A stretch of 36,480 bases of DNA from positions 1 to 36,480 of the IMG/VR virus record IMGVR_UViG_3300048921_000087; one strand, given 5' to 3'. A model generated the notes under the pieces. The model was not told where the DNA came from and did no database searches. It worked only from the letters and a program-made list of their open reading frames with translations. Source of the stretch: a virus. The translations under genes and the position numbers were made by a program. This document shows positions 15,151-23,057 of the stretch, one piece after another (within the stretch, counting starts at the first letter, position 1; every line of letters begins with the position of its first letter).

Positions 15151-16215
15151 ATGCGCAATGAAACGCGATTTAAATTTAACGCCTACCTGACCACCCTGGG
15201 TGAGTTGAACGGTGTAGCCGTCGAATTCAGCACTAAATTTGCGGTAGAGCCTACTATCGCTCAAAAGCTGGAAAACAAAATCCAGGAAAGCGCCGCATTC
15301 CTGCAGATGATCAATATTGTCCAGGTGACAGAGCAATCAGGTCAACGTTTGGGGCTGGGTGTCGGCACAACGATTGCCAGCACCACTGACACCTCAACCA
15401 AAGAGCGTGAAACCACTGATCCAAGCGGCTTGGACTCCATCGAATACAAGTGCGAACAAACCAACTTCGACACGTCGATCACCTACGGGAAATTGGACCT
15501 GTGGGCCAAGTTCCAGGATTTCCAGAAACGCATCCGTGACGCCATCGTGTTACGCCAGGCGTTGGACCGCATCATGATCGGTTTTAATGGCCTGAAGCGC
15601 GAAAAGACCTCGAACCGTGCCGCCAACCCATTGCTGCAGGACGTTAACATTGGGTGGCTGCAGAAATACCGCACCGACGCCCCGGCGCGCGTGATGGATA
15701 AAATCGTGGATGACGAAGGGGCCGTAGTTTCGCCCGTGATCCGCGTGGGTGAGAACGGCGACTTTGCCAACTTGGATGCCGTCGTGATGGATGCCGTGAA
15801 CAACCTGATCGATCCGTGGTTCCAGGATGATACTGATCTGGTGGTGATTTGCGGCCGCGGCCTGCTGGCGGATAAATACTTCCCGTTGGTGAACCAGTCG
15901 CAGCCAAACACCGAAGCGCTGGCCGCTGATCTGATTATCAGCCAGAAACGCATGGGCGGCCTGCAGGCTGTTCGCGCGCCCTTCTTCCCGGCCAACGCCA
16001 TGCTGATTACTCGCCTGGATAACCTGTCCATCTACTGGCAGGAAGACACCCGCCGCCGTCTGATTATCGACAACCCGAAACGCGACCGCATCGAAAACTT
16101 CGAGTCGGTCAACGAGGCCTATGTGGTTGAAGATTACGGCTGTGGTTGCCTGATCGAAAATATCAAGCTCGGCAAGTTTGCGGCGCCAGCGCCGGAAGCA
16201 CCGGCGGGCGAATAA
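15151..16215 (+). CDS. N: Major capsid protein gpN
   Basis: A 354-residue HK97-fold capsid protein (P2: 357). It begins MRNETRFKFNAYL and contains NIVQVTEQSGQRLGLG, DFQKRIRDAIVLRQALDRIMIGFNG and SIYWQEDTRRRLIIDNPKRDRIEN, all typical of the family. The mature form is expected to lose about 30 N-terminal residues by gpO cleavage. GGAGAG precedes the start. It should be the most heavily translated gene in the window. Confidence 0.97.
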   Translation: MRNETRFKFNAYLTTLGELNGVAVEFSTKFAVEPTIAQKLENKIQESAAFLQMINIVQVTEQSGQRLGLGVGTTIASTTDTSTKERETTDPSGLDSIEYKCEQTNFDTSITYGKLDLWAKFQDFQKRIRDAIVLRQALDRIMIGFNGLKREKTSNRAANPLLQDVNIGWLQKYRTDAPARVMDKIVDDEGAVVSPVIRVGENGDFANLDAVVMDAVNNLIDPWFQDDTDLVVICGRGLLADKYFPLVNQSQPNTEALAADLIISQKRMGGLQAVRAPFFPANAMLITRLDNLSIYWQEDTRRRLIIDNPKRDRIENFESVNEAYVVEDYGCGCLIENIKLGKFAAPAPEAPAGE

Positions 16216-16226
16216 GGGGCTAACTG

Positions 16227-16889
16227 ATGGCCCTGAGCCCAGCGCAGCGCCATATGGTCTATGTGCAAGCAAAAGAGGCCGCCCGCCAGGGCGGCGCTCT
16301 AAGCCGCCATGCCAATGGCTATGAAATGATGCTCCTGAAAATTGAAGAAGACAGCCGCCGACTGAAGCGGGTGCAATCTCAGGAGAAAAAAGCCGAAGTT
16401 AAGCGTGAAATTCTGCCCCATTACTCACCGTGGGTAGCCGGAGTGCTGCAGACCGGTATGGGCGCACAAGATGACGTCATCATGCATGTGATGGTTTGGC
16501 GCATCGACGCCAGCGACTACAACGGCGCCATCGACATCGCAGAGTACGCGCTCAAGCATGGCCTGGTAATGCCAAGCCGATATGCACGCCAAACTGCCTG
16601 CGCAGTAGCTGAAGAGATCGCGGATAGCGCCCTGAAGGCCTACGACGCCAAGCAGCCGGTAAATCTCTCCATCCTGACGCGCCTCATGGATCTTATCGAA
16701 GACCACGACATGCCGGACGAAGTGCGCGCCAAGTTGCACAAAGTCATGGGGTACGGGTTGCGCGATAACGAACAGCCTGAGTTAGCGCTCAATCAGTTAA
16801 ACCGCGCCTTCCAGCTGCATGAGCGGGTTGGTGTGAAAAAAGACATTGAACGACTCGAACGCGAGTTGAAGAAGGCCGAGAACGGCTAA
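16227..16889 (+). CDS. M: Terminase small subunit (endonuclease) gpM
   Basis: A 220-residue gpM homologue (P2: 247). Family landmarks are AQRHMVYVQA, LPHYSPWVAGVL, DDVIMHVMVWRIDASDY and the tail ALNQLNRAFQLHERVGVKKDIERLEREL. It works with gpP to recognise and cut cos. It starts 12 bases after N ends and lies in the same operon. Confidence 0.95.
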   Translation: MALSPAQRHMVYVQAKEAARQGGALSRHANGYEMMLLKIEEDSRRLKRVQSQEKKAEVKREILPHYSPWVAGVLQTGMGAQDDVIMHVMVWRIDASDYNGAIDIAEYALKHGLVMPSRYARQTACAVAEEIADSALKAYDAKQPVNLSILTRLMDLIEDHDMPDEVRAKLHKVMGYGLRDNEQPELALNQLNRAFQLHERVGVKKDIERLERELKKAENG

Positions 16890-16909
16890 ACCGAACGTGC
16901 CCACGCGCA

Positions 16910-16967
16910 GGGCGGCACGGGCGTTGCGACAGGTTTTATACCGTATCAATACGCCCGTCCACCGCCC
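16910..16967 (+). repeat. Long imperfect hairpin between M and L
   Basis: ACGGGCGT (16917-16924) pairs with ACGCCCGT (16951-16958), and the outer GGGCGG (16910-16915) with CCGCCC (16962-16967), around a 26-base loop. There is no U-run, so it is more likely an mRNA stability or translation-tuning element than a terminator. Confidence 0.5.
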
Positions 16968-16987
16968 ACCCATTGAGAGCCTTGAAC

Positions 16988-17452
16988 ATGAAATTTGTGG
17001 CGCCAGGCCAGCCCGGCGAGGAAAAGCAGGTAATCAAAAACACGCAATTTTGGCCAGATGTCGATCTGTCCGATTTGCAGGAGTCCATCAGGACCGATGG
17101 AACAATCACCCCGCAACGCCTACGCCATGTGGCGCTGAATGCCATTGCGGAAGTGAATGGCGAATTGACCCTATGGCGACAGGCGCAGCAGGCCGCCGGT
17201 TTTACCGCTCTGGAAAATGTGCTGGCAGAAAAGTTGGACGACGAAAGCGTTTTGCTTCAGCACTACAGCCGCGCGGTGTACTGCATCACAAAGGCCAATT
17301 TAAACGAGCGATATCGCGATTTTGATGCAACTGGGGCTGGCGGAAAGCGAGCCGACGAAATGGACGAATCCATTGATGAGCTCTGGCGGGATGCTCGCTG
17401 GGCCATGCGGCTGATCCAGGGCGAAAAACACATGACAGTAGAGTTGATCTGA
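16988..17452 (+). CDS. L: Head completion/stabilisation protein gpL
   Basis: A 154-residue gpL homologue (P2: 169), which joins the filled head before tail attachment. Typical segments are FWPDVDLSDLQESIRTDGT, RLRHVALNAIAEVN and DELWRDARWAMRLIQG. The start is ATG 16988 with GAGAG upstream; the in-frame TTG at 16973 lacks a ribosome site. Its stop overlaps the start of X (TGATG). Confidence 0.93.
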   Translation: MKFVAPGQPGEEKQVIKNTQFWPDVDLSDLQESIRTDGTITPQRLRHVALNAIAEVNGELTLWRQAQQAAGFTALENVLAEKLDDESVLLQHYSRAVYCITKANLNERYRDFDATGAGGKRADEMDESIDELWRDARWAMRLIQGEKHMTVELI

Positions 17453-17655
17453 TGAAAGTGATAGCCCACCAAAACGACACCGTTGATGAGCTGTGCTGGC
17501 GCCACTATGGCCGCACCGCGGGGCTATCCGAAGTCGTCTTATTGGCCAATCCAGGCCTGGCAGAAATCGGGCCATTTATTCCGCACGGCACGCCGGTAGA
17601 AATGCCGGATATTGCGCCGACACCCACACAGCAAATTATTCAACTTTGGGATTGA
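17452..17655 (+). CDS. X: Tail protein gpX
   Basis: A 67-residue gpX homologue (P2: 67). The LysM-like pattern VDELCWRHYGRT...VLLANPGLAEIGPFIPHGTPVEMP is characteristic. P2 X is an essential tail component thought to sit at the tail tip or baseplate. It is coupled to L by overlap, and the lysis genes follow within 5 bases. Confidence 0.93.
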   Translation: MKVIAHQNDTVDELCWRHYGRTAGLSEVVLLANPGLAEIGPFIPHGTPVEMPDIAPTPTQQIIQLWD

Positions 17656-17659
17656 TGTC

Positions 17660-18028
17660 ATGGGCGAACCAGTAACAAGCGGCACCACTTTATTCGCATT
17701 TGGCGGGATCACGCTTCTCTCCGTCTTATCTGGCGATGCCGCGCCAATTGTCCTTGGCGCCTTTGGTGGCGCCTCATTGTTTGTGCTGGCATCGCAGGAG
17801 TTGACGCTGAAGCGACGCGGCGCGCTATGGATAAGCAGCTTTATTGCCGGTTGCCTGTTCGCACCGATGGCAGCCGCGCTGCTGAAGAAAGCTACCGGGC
17901 TGGATGTTGAAGTGAAGTTGGGCGCTGGCGCGTTTGTCGCCGCGGGTGTGGCCATCAAAATCTTGTTGGTTGCCTTGCAGAAGCTGGACGGTGATAGCCC
18001 GATTTTCCGCATATTCAGGGGGAAATAA
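17660..18028 (+). CDS. Putative holin (gpY position)
   Basis: A 122-residue membrane protein with about three hydrophobic segments (around 10-35, 52-72 and 85-105) and a basic tail. It resembles putative phage holins of the Phage_holin_8 kind, found at the P2 gene Y position between X and the endolysin. A holin forms the membrane lesions that start lysis. ATG 17660 is chosen because it lies just after the X stop; an upstream in-frame start would overlap X by 44 bases. Confidence 0.75.
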   Translation: MGEPVTSGTTLFAFGGITLLSVLSGDAAPIVLGAFGGASLFVLASQELTLKRRGALWISSFIAGCLFAPMAAALLKKATGLDVEVKLGAGAFVAAGVAIKILLVALQKLDGDSPIFRIFRGK

Positions 18029-18030
18029 CC

Positions 18031-18360
18031 ATGCACTGGATAACGTCGATCATCTGCTTGCTCATTGCCGGCCGCCTGCTGGCTTTCCAGCGCAGGGGAG
18101 CAACGCATAAACCGTGGGCCAGCGGCGTCGCATACGTCGTGATAATGATTTGCGCCGCTGTACCAATTTTTTCCGCGTTCGGCCGTTTCCCGCAGTCGGG
18201 GGCGCTAACTGCCCTTTTCAGTTTCATGACCCTGATGGCAGTAACCCGTTCCCGCGGGAACATCATGGCGATCATCCCATCACCGCCCGCGGCAAAAGAG
18301 CGGGCGCCAGCCAAGCAAAAAGCCCGGAGGAAAAATGGCCCGCATCGTCACCACTCCTAA
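18031..18360 (+). CDS. Second holin-like protein (DUF754/Phage_holin_3_7 type)
   Basis: A 109-residue protein with three hydrophobic segments: WITSIICLLIAGRLLAF, VAYVVIMICAAVPIFSAF and ALTALFSFMTLMAVT. A short RGN motif and a basic tail (KERAPAKQKARRK) follow, as in the putative three-TM holin family. It may be the second holin or an antiholin working with the gene before it. Its end overlaps the endolysin start by 26 bases. Confidence 0.78.
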   Translation: MHWITSIICLLIAGRLLAFQRRGATHKPWASGVAYVVIMICAAVPIFSAFGRFPQSGALTALFSFMTLMAVTRSRGNIMAIIPSPPAAKERAPAKQKARRKNGPHRHHS

Positions 18361-18832
18361 CCTTAACGCCTATCTGGACACGCTGCGATTCAGTGAAATT
18401 GGCGCCACACTTTTGGCCCGGTCGGACGACGGCTACAACGTGATCGTTACCGGCATCGACGGCAAGGCAGAAACCTTTTCCAGCTACCGAGATCACCCGT
18501 TCGCTGGCGGCTGTCCCGGCAAAGTGTTTAACAGTCGCGGGCAGCGCAGCACGGCATCAGGCGGCTACCAGTTTTTGATCAAGGACTGGGGCCATTACCG
18601 CACCGCGCTGAAGCTGCCAGACTTTGGGCCGGTATCACAGGATAAGTGGGCTATTCAACTAATCCGCGAGCGCGGCGCTCTGGCTGACATCAACGCTGGC
18701 CGGATAGAGTCGGCGTTGAAAAAGTGCCGCAATATCTGGGCGAGCCTGCCGGGTGCCGGATATGGCCAGCCCGAGCACAAGCTTGAAACCCTGCTGAAAA
18801 AATACGTCAGTTATGGCGGGGCGCTGGCATGA
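18335..18832 (+). CDS. Endolysin, lambda R-like lytic transglycosylase (GH104)
   Basis: A 165-residue soluble muralytic enzyme resembling lambda gpR. It has NLNAYLDTLRFSE with Glu21 as likely catalytic acid (lambda R Glu19), then GYNVIVTGIDG, the YRDHPF segment and TASGGYQFLIKDWGHY. Transglycosylases cleave the MurNAc-GlcNAc bond to leave 1,6-anhydro ends. No signal or anchor peptide is seen, so export through the holin is expected. P2 itself has a GH24-type gpK here, so the endolysin has been exchanged. CGGAGG provides the ribosome site. Confidence 0.9.
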   Translation: MARIVTTPNLNAYLDTLRFSEIGATLLARSDDGYNVIVTGIDGKAETFSSYRDHPFAGGCPGKVFNSRGQRSTASGGYQFLIKDWGHYRTALKLPDFGPVSQDKWAIQLIRERGALADINAGRIESALKKCRNIWASLPGAGYGQPEHKLETLLKKYVSYGGALA

Positions 18833-19287
18833 CCGCCGTCATTCCACGCAGTTGGTTGATCGTGGCCGCCATCCTCCTGGCGCTCGCCGCGGCGTTAGGG
18901 TGGAAAACTTTGCGATTGGGCAACTATGAAAAAGCCGTCAGCAATCAGCAAGTAACCATCAAGGCGCAGGGAAAAACCATCGAAGGGATGGCGGCGCAGC
19001 TATCAGCTAAAAATGCCGAGATGATAACCCTGGGCTTGATCGCCAGCAGTAACAACCGAGCGCAGGCCGAGTTGCGTCAGCAGATGACCAACACGGCCGC
19101 CCTTCTGTCACAACGTGAAAATCTGATTGCGGGGTTGTACCGTGAAAATGCAGAGCTTAAAACCTGGGCTGATAGCCGCTTGCCTCCTGATGTTGTGCGC
19201 CTGCACGCCCGGCCGGCAATCACCGGAGGTGCGGCTTATCGCGCCTGGTTGTCCGAGGTTGATCGCCTGCCAGCTGCCGGCCAGTAA
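18829..19287 (+). CDS. lysB: Inner-membrane spanin subunit (LysB/Rz-like)
   Basis: A 152-residue i-spanin. One N-terminal membrane anchor (SWLIVAAILLALAAALGW, about 8-25) is followed by a long periplasmic coiled coil (30-120). It pairs with the outer-membrane lipoprotein encoded within its 3' end to fuse inner and outer membranes in the last step of lysis. It overlaps the endolysin stop by four bases (ATGA). Confidence 0.9.
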   Translation: MTAVIPRSWLIVAAILLALAAALGWKTLRLGNYEKAVSNQQVTIKAQGKTIEGMAAQLSAKNAEMITLGLIASSNNRAQAELRQQMTNTAALLSQRENLIAGLYRENAELKTWADSRLPPDVVRLHARPAITGGAAYRAWLSEVDRLPAAGQ

Positions 19288-19432
19288 CCCGCTCACCAAC
19301 GGGGACCTGGAGCGAGAAAAGAATCGTGTAGAGGCGGCCTGGGCGATGTGTGCCGATCAGGTCGATACCATCATTCAATGCCAGGAGAAGATCGATGAAC
19401 AAGCCGGAATCACTGAGAAAAGCCCTCTCTGA
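19148..19432 (+). CDS. lysC: Outer-membrane lipoprotein spanin (LysC/Rz1-like)
   Basis: A 94-residue o-spanin nested in another frame of the 3' half of lysB, as in P2 and lambda. The start at ATG 19148 gives a lipoprotein signal MQSLKPGLIAACLLMLCAC with lipobox LCAC (lipidated Cys at about residue 19), then a Pro-containing linker and two later Cys. It extends past lysB and overlaps R by 38 bases. Confidence 0.88.
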   Translation: MQSLKPGLIAACLLMLCACTPGRQSPEVRLIAPGCPRLIACQLPASNPLTNGDLEREKNRVEAAWAMCADQVDTIIQCQEKIDEQAGITEKSPL

Positions 19433-19826
19433 CGGGATCGAATATCTGGGGAAAAACCCGGACAAACTGCATATCTTTGTTGATGAGGGGGCTGTTGTTT
19501 CCAGCCTGGCGCCAACCATTTCATTCGAATACCAGTACACCCTCAACCTGGTGATAACCGACTTTTCAGCAGACCAAAACCTGCTGAACGCAGTGATTTT
19601 GTATTGGCTTCGCCGCAACCAGCCGGACATCATGGCAAACCCAGACGGCAGAGATAAGGGCTTCACGTTTGAAGTGGATATTCTGAATAACACCACCTGC
19701 GACATCAGCATAAACCTGAAGCTAACAGAGCGCGTGATCGTGAAAGAGGCAGGCGGCCAAATGGTTGTAGAGGCCGTCCCTGAGCCGGAACCACCTTACG
19801 CCGATCAGTGGGCGCCCAATGAGTGA
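19395..19826 (+). CDS. R: Tail completion protein gpR
   Basis: A 143-residue gpR homologue (P2: 155): MNKPESLRKALSDGIEYL, FEYQYTLNLVITDFS and LYWLRRNQPDIM are typical. gpR acts with gpS to finish the tail end that joins the head. AGGAG at 19383-19387 stands 7 bases from ATG 19395, which fixes the start. Overlaps S by 8 bases. Confidence 0.93.
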   Translation: MNKPESLRKALSDGIEYLGKNPDKLHIFVDEGAVVSSLAPTISFEYQYTLNLVITDFSADQNLLNAVILYWLRRNQPDIMANPDGRDKGFTFEVDILNNTTCDISINLKLTERVIVKEAGGQMVVEAVPEPEPPYADQWAPNE

Positions 19827-20265
19827 CTTTATTCAGATTGAAGACTGGCTGGCCGCCCTCGCCTCACAGCTAACCCCAGCGGCGAGGAAAAAGTTAACTC
19901 GCCAGTGGGCTAATGAATTGCGCCGCCGCCAGCGACTGCAGATCAGTCAGCAGCGCAACCCGGACGGCACCCCCTACGCCGAGCGAAAACCGCAAGGCCG
20001 CAGCAAAAAGGGGCGGATTCGCAGGAAAATGTTTAGCAAGCTGCAGACCACTCGCTTTATGAAAACAGCAACCACGGCAGACGAAGCTGCCGTTTACTTT
20101 GCCGGCAGCGTTATGCGCATTGCGCGCGTGCATCATTACGGCCTGCGTGACAAAGTGAGTAAGCGCGGTCCAACCGTGAAATACGACGCCCGCCAATTAT
20201 TTGGACTGAATGAAAAAGATATCACCGCCATCGGTGATATCTTGATTAATCATCTGGCTTATTAA
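19819..20265 (+). CDS. S: Tail completion protein gpS
   Basis: A 148-residue gpS homologue (P2: 150): RRRQRLQISQQRNPDGTPYA, IRRKMFSKLQTTRFMKT and VHHYGLRD are typical. The last codons contain a perfect 10-bp inverted repeat (GATATCACCG at 20218-20227, CGGTGATATC at 20232-20241) that could slow or end late transcription before the reversed cargo gene. Last gene of the O-to-S late operon. Confidence 0.94.
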   Translation: MSDFIQIEDWLAALASQLTPAARKKLTRQWANELRRRQRLQISQQRNPDGTPYAERKPQGRSKKGRIRRKMFSKLQTTRFMKTATTADEAAVYFAGSVMRIARVHHYGLRDKVSKRGPTVKYDARQLFGLNEKDITAIGDILINHLAY

Positions 20266-20288
20266 ATCAACTTTATGTATCGCTAGAT

Positions 20289-21113
20289 TTAACTTTTGTA
20301 TAATTTGTTAAAATCAACATCGTAACCTACAGTGCTCATTTCGTTGGCAATATCCATTTCCCATTTATCATTAGAGACGTAAACAACTCCACTAATATCA
20401 TTAGGTAACTCTAAACTGTCACTAACAAGTGCCACGACATTTTCCCTACCAATCTTTGCCATTAGGTAACCATGTTCAAAAACCACATTTTGTCTGGCCC
20501 GGAGCTTTAGATCTTCTTTCTTTGCAAGTTCTACAGTATTTCCCAGATCATCTGGTGTGTATAGAACAATGGCAAAGTTAACATCTGTATAATACTCAAT
20601 TTTTTCAATTATAGTTTTTCCACGGCTAGCTTTTTCATGAAGGATAATAGCCTCAAAACCCAATTTTTCAATAAATCTAGCAGTTCTTGATTTCACTTCA
20701 CCATTATGGCCATGAACTATAAAAACTTTATTAAATTTCTTTTCCGAAGAGATTTTTATGGTTTTTTCTTCTTCATCCTCTTCAGATTCAGATCTCAAGT
20801 CGAACTCATCATTCTCAATATCAATTATTAAAGAATCAATATAAGCATTAACATCAGCCCCTTTGTTTTTCCAAAAGTTCTGGGTGTCGGTTAAAAATCG
20901 GCCATAAGAAAATGTATATTGAGTAAATGCTTGGTTACAACCATTCATCTCTGATGGAATTTCTTTTTTGATAAAATTCAAAAGTGATCTTCTGAATGCT
21001 GAAAATCTCTGATCACCGAACTCATTTCCGCGCTCATCATATGCAGGTGCAACCTCAATAATTAATCGCGAATTGAAACTTTTTAATTCGTTAATTATTT
21101 CACTCTGATTCAT
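20289..21113 (-). CDS. TIR-like (PF10137/Cap12-type) protein, candidate NAD-targeting effector
   Basis: Numbering is from the ATG at 21119. Residues about 130-270 match the predicted nucleotide-binding TIR-like family: VFIVHGHNGEVKSRTARFIEKLG (132-154), FAIVLYTPDDLG (182-193), and ARQNVVFEHGYLMAKIGR (208-225) with Glu215 at the catalytic Glu position of Cap12-type TIR NADases. The N-terminal 110 residues have no family that I recognise and may sense or oligomerise; an acidic linker (109-118) joins them. ATG 21113 is the better start because AGGA is only 2 bases from the ATG at 21119. The gene is AT-rich and reversed between S and V, a moron arrangement. No cyclase gene is nearby, so a CBASS or Pycsar operon is not supported. 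Confidence 0.83.
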   Translation of the reverse strand: MNQSEIINELKSFNSRLIIEVAPAYDERGNEFGDQRFSAFRRSLLNFIKKEIPSEMNGCNQAFTQYTFSYGRFLTDTQNFWKNKGADVNAYIDSLIIDIENDEFDLRSESEEDEEEKTIKISSEKKFNKVFIVHGHNGEVKSRTARFIEKLGFEAIILHEKASRGKTIIEKIEYYTDVNFAIVLYTPDDLGNTVELAKKEDLKLRARQNVVFEHGYLMAKIGRENVVALVSDSLELPNDISGVVYVSNDKWEMDIANEMSTVGYDVDFNKLYKS

Positions 21114-21145
21114 TTTCATATCCTATGTAGAAGCCTGACTCCAAA

Positions 21146-21167
21146 ATTGTACCATGGCCCACACAAG
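21146..21167 (+). promoter_or_regulatory. Ogr-binding dyad for the V operon
   Basis: ATTGTACCATGGCCCACACA contains TGT-N12-ACA (21148-21165). It lies 45 bases before V, between V and the reversed TIR-like gene, and is the expected place of the P2 V late promoter. The cargo gene ends short of it, so the insertion kept the late promoter intact. No clear -10 was assigned. Confidence 0.75.
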
Positions 21168-21211
21168 TCCTCGATGTGCCTACTCGCAAAGTTAGATGGC
21201 AGGCTGTGCCA

Positions 21212-21805
21212 ATGAATACACAACTTTCTGAACTCCTGCGCCTGCTGACCAATCTGATCCGAATCGGAACCATTTCCGAGGTCGATACAGAGAACGGCCT
21301 ATGCCGTGTGCAAACCGGCGGACTTGAAACCGCGCCGCTCAAATGGCTGACCATGCGCGCAGGCAGTGCGCGCACATGGTGGGCGCCATCAGTCGGGGAG
21401 CAGGTGCTGATTTTGAGCATGGCTGGCGAGCTGACAACCGCCTTTGTTCTGCCGGCTATTTTTTCGGACGCTCACTCGGCCCCCTCGGATTCTGCTGCGG
21501 CCTTGGTTGCCGAGTTTCCAGACGGTGCCAGGTTCAGTTATGACCCCGAAGCTGGCGCACTGACCATAGAGGGTGTGAAAACAGCGCTGTTTAAGGCGGC
21601 GACAGGGATCAGGCTGGAAACACCAAAAGTCACATGCACTCAGTTGCTGGAAACAGCTCAACTATCAGTCACTGATGGCGGGACGATGACAGGCGACATA
21701 ACCCACAGCGGCGGCCACTTCACATCTAATGGCGTCGTCGTTGATGAGCATGCGCACGGTGGCGTAGAGACAGGCGGCGGGATATCGGGAGGACCGGTGA
21801 AATGA
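21212..21805 (+). CDS. V: Baseplate spike protein gpV
   Basis: A 197-residue gpV homologue (P2: 211), the membrane-piercing trimeric spike. The N-terminal OB-fold region has TISEVDTENGLCRVQTG and WWAPSVGEQVLILS. The C-terminal beta-helix ends in VVVDEHAHGGVETGGGISGG, whose HxH is the iron-binding tip motif known from P2 V. The start at ATG 21212 is preferred to the upstream in-frame codon at 21176, which overlaps the promoter region. Confidence 0.95.
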   Translation: MNTQLSELLRLLTNLIRIGTISEVDTENGLCRVQTGGLETAPLKWLTMRAGSARTWWAPSVGEQVLILSMAGELTTAFVLPAIFSDAHSAPSDSAAALVAEFPDGARFSYDPEAGALTIEGVKTALFKAATGIRLETPKVTCTQLLETAQLSVTDGGTMTGDITHSGGHFTSNGVVVDEHAHGGVETGGGISGGPVK

Positions 21806-22152
21806 TGTATCAGGGCATGAATACCAACAGCGGCCGCGCCGTCGAAGATATCGATCACATCCGTCAATCAATCAGCAAAATTTTGCTGACTCCAATCGGC
21901 AGCAGGATCACCCGGCGCCCGTTCGGCTCGCTGATGTCCGAGCTGATCGATCAGCCTCAAAACGACACAACCAAATTGCAACTGATGGCCGCAGCATACA
22001 GCGCTATCAAACGCTGGGAACCGCGCGTATCACTGACGGCCGTCACTGTGACCACGCAGATTGACGGCCAAATGATTGTGGACGTCTCCGGCAGCAGGAA
22101 CGACACCACGGCGAGCGTCAATATTTCAATTCCTTACGGGAGCGCATCATGA
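21802..22152 (+). CDS. W: Baseplate wedge protein gpW
   Basis: A 116-residue gpW homologue (P2: 115), T4 gp25-like: MNTNSGRAVEDIDHIRQSISKIL and TPIGSRITRRPFGS carry the family EPR-type core. It forms the baseplate wedge that triggers sheath contraction. Overlaps V by four bases and J by four bases. Confidence 0.95.
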   Translation: MMYQGMNTNSGRAVEDIDHIRQSISKILLTPIGSRITRRPFGSLMSELIDQPQNDTTKLQLMAAAYSAIKRWEPRVSLTAVTVTTQIDGQMIVDVSGSRNDTTASVNISIPYGSAS

Positions 22153-23057
22153 GCGTGATCGACCTTTCGCAGTTGCCGCCACCCCAGGTAGTGGAAACAC
22201 TGAGCTTTGAAAACCTGCTTGAGGAAAGGAAGGCGCGACTACTGGAGCTCTATCCTGACGATCAGCGCGAGGCCATAGCACGCACCTTGGAGCTGGAATC
22301 CGAGCCGATCGTGATGCTGCTGCAGGAAAATGCCTACCGAGAAGTGCTGTTGCGCCAGCGCATCAACGAGGCTGCACAGGCCGTTATGGTGGCGTATGCC
22401 ATCGGTAGCGACCTCGACCAGCTTGGGGCCAACAACAACACGCCGCGCCTGACAATTACCCCCGCAGACAGTGAAGCCATCCCGCCAGTTGAGGCAGTAA
22501 TGGAGTCTGATGCAGATTTTCGCCAGCGCATCCCAGCGGCATTCGAGGGAATGAGCGTAGCCGGACCAACCGGCGCCTATGAGTTCCACGCACTGAGCGC
22601 AGATGGAAAGGTTGCTGACGCATCAGCAATTAGCCCTGCGCCGGCGCTGGTCACTGTCACTATTCTTTCTCGCGAAGGGGATGGAACGGCCTCCCCTGAA
22701 CTGCTGGCGAAAGTGGACACAGCACTTAACGATCAGGCAGTGCGGCCTGTAGCTGATCGCCTCACGGTTCAATCTGCCAGCATCATCAACTATGAGGTTG
22801 ACGCGGTGCTTTATGTCTATCCGGGGCCGGCACAGGAGCCAATCCTTGCCGACGCACAAAAACGCCTGAACGCATACATCAACGAGCAGCGGCGCCTTGG
22901 TCGCGACATTCGCTTAACAGCAATCTATGCCGCGCTGCACACCCAGGGCGTGCAACGTGTAGAGCTGCGCAGCCCGCTTGCCGATGTGGTTCTGGATAAA
23001 ACCCAGGCCGCCAACTGCACAAATGCCCGCATTGCAATCGGTGGATCGGATGAATAG
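22149..23057 (+). CDS. J: Baseplate assembly protein gpJ
   Basis: A 302-residue gpJ homologue (P2: 302), T4 gp6-like baseplate wedge. Landmarks: DLSQLPPPQVVETLSFE, AYREVLLRQRINEAA, YAIGSDLDQLG and VQRVELRSPLADVVLD. Its end overlaps I by 8 bases. Confidence 0.95.
   Translation: MSVIDLSQLPPPQVVETLSFENLLEERKARLLELYPDDQREAIARTLELESEPIVMLLQENAYREVLLRQRINEAAQAVMVAYAIGSDLDQLGANNNTPRLTITPADSEAIPPVEAVMESDADFRQRIPAAFEGMSVAGPTGAYEFHALSADGKVADASAISPAPALVTVTILSREGDGTASPELLAKVDTALNDQAVRPVADRLTVQSASIINYEVDAVLYVYPGPAQEPILADAQKRLNAYINEQRRLGRDIRLTAIYAALHTQGVQRVELRSPLADVVLDKTQAANCTNARIAIGGSDE

Noticed and set aside
15550-16272. Minus-strand open frame of 240 codons opposite gene N
   Set aside because: It lies antisense to the major capsid gene and has no recognisable domain or start signal.
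20289-21113. CBASS or Pycsar operon
   Set aside because: The TIR-like domain resembles cyclic-nucleotide-activated effectors, but no nucleotide cyclase gene is adjacent; the neighbours are tail genes.
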